From Trachythela sp. YZ-2020 (taxonomy: Eukaryota; Cnidaria; Anthozoa; Malacalcyonacea; Clavulariidae): DNA of 64,000 nt. The DNA lies in the NCBI GenBank assembly GCA_016169945.1, contig JADLSH010000277.1, positions 1,302,001-1,366,000 of the forward strand. The letters are read 5' to 3'. The notes below the pieces were generated by a model. That model was not told where the DNA came from. It worked only from the letters and a program-made list of their open reading frames with translations, and searched no databases. Below are positions 61,541 to 64,000 of the stretch, in pieces (position 1 is the stretch's first letter; each line of letters begins with the position of its first letter). The translations under genes were made by a program, and so were the position numbers.

Positions 61541-61718
61541 GTTGGGTCACACACGATCGATTGGAACGAAATTGTTGTATAAGGAATTGTAATGGTGTAT
61601 GGATAAATATGGGTATATACGAGATGCCGAGAAAATTCTTGATATTTACCCATTACCACAATATACTGGTATCACTCCCATCATATATACCGAACTTGCG
61701 GTTGGTGCTCAGCAACTG

Positions 61719-61796
61719 GGCTCTGTAGCTCAGTTGGTTGGAGCGCTGCACCGGAATCGCGGAGCCGTGGGTTCAGTTCCTCCCAGAGGGCCTAAG
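61719..61796 (+). repeat. tRNA-like sequence, probable SINE head
   Basis: GGGCTCTGTAGCTCAGTTGG contains a good A box, and GGGTTCAGTTCC is close to a B box, spaced as in a tRNA. The D stem (GCTC/GAGC) and a weak anticodon stem can form. The acceptor and T stems pair poorly and position 33 is not T, so it is unlikely to be a working tRNA gene. A tRNA-derived SINE head is the better reading. Confidence 0.5.
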
Positions 61797-61999
61797 TTGC
61801 ATTGTTCGTAGCTGCTTCTGGCTAGGTCTAAAAAATGTATATAAATTTCCGTTCGAGTATTCCATCTACTAACACCTTCTACCATTAAACGCCTCAGCCT
61901 TTTGATCTGCTGTTAATAGTTTCTGGTCTCTAAATGTCATTGCATCAGCTAGTAATGACTTTGAGGATTTCGTTTTTAAACGAAGATTGTAAAAGATCC
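61797..61999. other. Non-coding sequence
   Basis: It may include the body of the SINE. No gene is seen. Confidence 0.3.
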
Positions 62000-63265
62000 A
62001 AAGAATGATTTAAGACCAATTACCCTTAACGTTTGCTTTTTCAAAGTGGACGAAGAATTCTTAGTGAATGACTACGTTAAGCCAGCTGTTTTTAAGGTGG
62101 TTGACCATAACCAACATGGTGTTATTCCTAAATACTCCACCGCAATGGCACTTATTAGCTTGTCACATCATTGGTCTATTGGTATAGATGGAAATGGCTC
62201 TGTTGTAAGAACAATAATCTTTGATTATCGCAAAGCATTTTATTTTATTGATTATTCAATCCTGATTACGAAGCTATCGGAATTATATATGCCTCGCAGC
62301 GTTATCAATTGGATAACCAATTTCCTTACAGACAGACTTCAAAGGATAAAATTGGCTGTCTCTTGTTATTTTGAGTTCGGGATCAGTTCCGTCCGGTGTT
62401 CTCCAAGGCACTACCAAGTTAGGTCACTGGCTATACTATATACTCTCTTAATAAATGATCTAAACATCTCCAAGGCAGCCCTCTGGAAGTATGTTGACTA
62501 TTCAACAGCATCGGAAATAGTTTCGAAAAACTGTATTAGTAAAGCTCAGGCCATAGGCTTAGCAGACGTGGTTATTTCCTGATCGAATGAAAACAGAGTA
62601 CAACTAAATCCGGACAGATGTAAGAAACTTAGAATTTCCTTTAATCCAGAACCAACCATGGATCCAATAGTTGTTAATGCTGGTAAAGAATTGGAAGTCG
62701 TTGCGAGTATCAATCTTTTGGGACTAACGATCAGTCGTAAATTGACTTGGAACTACACATCGACGAGGTAGTAGGAAAGTAAATAAGAGATTGTATTTTC
62801 TTGCCCAATTAAAACGTGCTAAGGTACACTGCGAAGAGTTGGTTTTGTCTTACACATCATGACTGATGAGTCAGATCGGTAATTCGGTTGATTATGCGAT
62901 ACCTGTATTCTACCATTCTCTACCAGCCTGCTGCAAGGAGGACTAATTGATATGCTTGGAAAAAGCAGCTATGGCTATTGGCTATTATAATGCCGGATGT
63001 AGTTTACCTTGATGTACTTAATTACCTAGGGATTAAACATAATGATCATCATGAATATTTATGCGACAATTAACTGTTTCAATCCGTAATGCTCAATCCT
63101 AACCACAAGATTCGCCATCTCTTACCAGCAAGACATAACTCAAGTCATAATTTAATACAAGATAGGCATTTTAATATTCCTATATATATTCATACTTATA
63201 GGACGAAAAACTCTTTTATCTTTGCAATACGTCACAAATTTAATTACAGTTCATCGATGTAAAAT
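62000..63265 (+). pseudogene. Decayed LINE reverse transcriptase
   Basis: The frame 62046-62582 reads VVDHNQHGVIPKYSTAMALI, FDYRKAFYFIDYSIL (motif A, with the DH of the family replaced by DY) and a garbled motif B and C (LLINDLN..KYVDYST). Later pieces up to about 63240 match the thumb and the YRTKNSFIFA-like end of the element at 7485-8935. There are many stops and shifts. It is an old relative of that LINE family. Confidence 0.75.
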
Positions 63266-64000
63266 ATAATTTAAATTTTAAATTTTAGATATTTCTATTT
63301 ATTTTTTTATTTGTGTACAGCTATTGATATTTTTGTTTTCCTGCAATCTGATTGGCTGCGTGAGCGGGCAGCTTTTTACGATATTTGACCGTGGTCCAAA
63401 GAGTTATTTTTTTGAAAGTTTTTGTTTGTGAAAAGAAGTGAAAAACATTTGAAAATTTTAATCTAGCTTAAATGTTATGTTAAAAACGAAAAAATATAAA
63501 CAATATTTTTCGGGTTAGCCGACACTGATGCAGCATGCATGCATCATATATTTTTTAAATTTGCTGTGCCTGTGATTTGGTTTCTAAAATTTATATAAAA
63601 TAACGTTAACCCGGCGGGGCATTGAAAACAAGACATTTCCTCCAAGAAAACAAGATAAACGGCAGTGTGAACATGTTTTTTCATCTTAAACAGCTGTCAA
63701 TTGTACAAAAAACAACAAATGTTTACGACAGAGTAAAGTCGAAAGCCCTGCTCAAAACGGGCAGTTTTAGCAAGTTTAAACGAGGAAAAACCACACATAA
63801 ACAAAAATTGAAGAAACAGGCATACCTTTTTCATCGTGTCTTGAAAGATTTGGAAAATTATAGTCGAAAAACAATGCAAATTCCTATCCTTGTGCAAATT
63901 AATTCCGAGGCAAATTCAGTTGACGGCGAATCACTACGTAGACTAGTAGGCCTACCGGGTTAACAAGGTGGTTTGAACACTTCAACAGCAACACGAAAAC
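63266..64000 (+). other. Right edge: mostly non-coding, one unassigned frame at 63622-63963
   Basis: The frame at 63622-63963 encodes 113 basic residues (SFSKFKRGKTTHKQKLKKQA, RKTMQIPILVQINSEANSVD) with no similarity I recognise. Codon use is unremarkable and no splice context is clear. It could be a host exon or chance; I give it little weight. The rest is AT-rich without features. Confidence 0.2.

Noticed and set aside
61719..61796. Functional tRNA gene
   Set aside because: A and B boxes are present but acceptor and T stems pair poorly and the anticodon loop lacks T33; a SINE head is more likely.

Overview
The window looks like a piece of an AT-rich invertebrate animal genome, plausibly a cnidarian or another marine invertebrate. 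That is an inference from the mix of elements; no single-copy host gene fixes the species. It is almost wholly made of mobile elements in various stages of decay, many nested inside each other. The only host-like coding sequence is a split RecQ-family helicase fragment at the left edge (1-509 and 804-1133, minus strand).

Two different Polinton (Maverick) elements dominate. These are virus-like DNA transposons encoding a protein-primed family B DNA polymerase (PolB), a retroviral-type integrase and virion proteins. Polinton 1 (about 1478-15560) has PolB and small membrane proteins on the minus strand at the left. Candidate capsid-related genes, an integrase, a coiled-coil membrane protein and a major-capsid-like protein lie on the plus strand at the right. 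Its left end is cut off inside PolB and a non-LTR retrotransposon is inserted at about 7485-8935. Polinton 2 (40846-59438, 18.6 kb) has both ends: roughly 454-bp terminal inverted repeats starting AGTAGTA and a 6-bp target duplication. It encodes a related but clearly diverged set, including an FtsK/HerA-type packaging ATPase that Polinton 1 lacks and an integrase with a C-terminal chromodomain. It has been hit by a Mutator-like element in the capsid gene, a TTAA-type MITE in PolB, a hAT MITE and a LINE. Most genes of both elements carry frameshifts, stops or deletions, so neither copy as read here looks functional.

Polinton 2 sits inside the integrase gene of a decayed BEL/Pao retrotransposon (38570-40845 continuing at 59439-60240). 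A second BEL/Pao copy lies at 27240-32180 on the minus strand. A long non-LTR retrotransposon (32860-37505) has an ORF1 with two CCCH zinc fingers followed by endonuclease and reverse transcriptase. Other LINE fragments are at 7485-8935, 20150-21625, 32740-32860, 51152-53030, 61300-61540 and 62000-63265. The rest (15560-20140, 21630-27240, 37510-38560, 60240-61300) is non-coding sequence with several foldback/MITE-type inverted repeats, minisatellites and a tRNA-like SINE head.

Comparing the two Polintons shows more than either alone. The same unknown proteins recur, so they belong to the element. A TATAATAAA box sits just in front of many start codons in both. In Polinton 1 a different box (TGGTYTAAGA) precedes PolB, a BRO-N protein and a small unknown gene, which suggests early and late promoter classes. 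Perfect hairpins lie at or near stop codons, including all three convergent gene pairs, which recalls hairpin-directed 3' end formation in some large DNA viruses.
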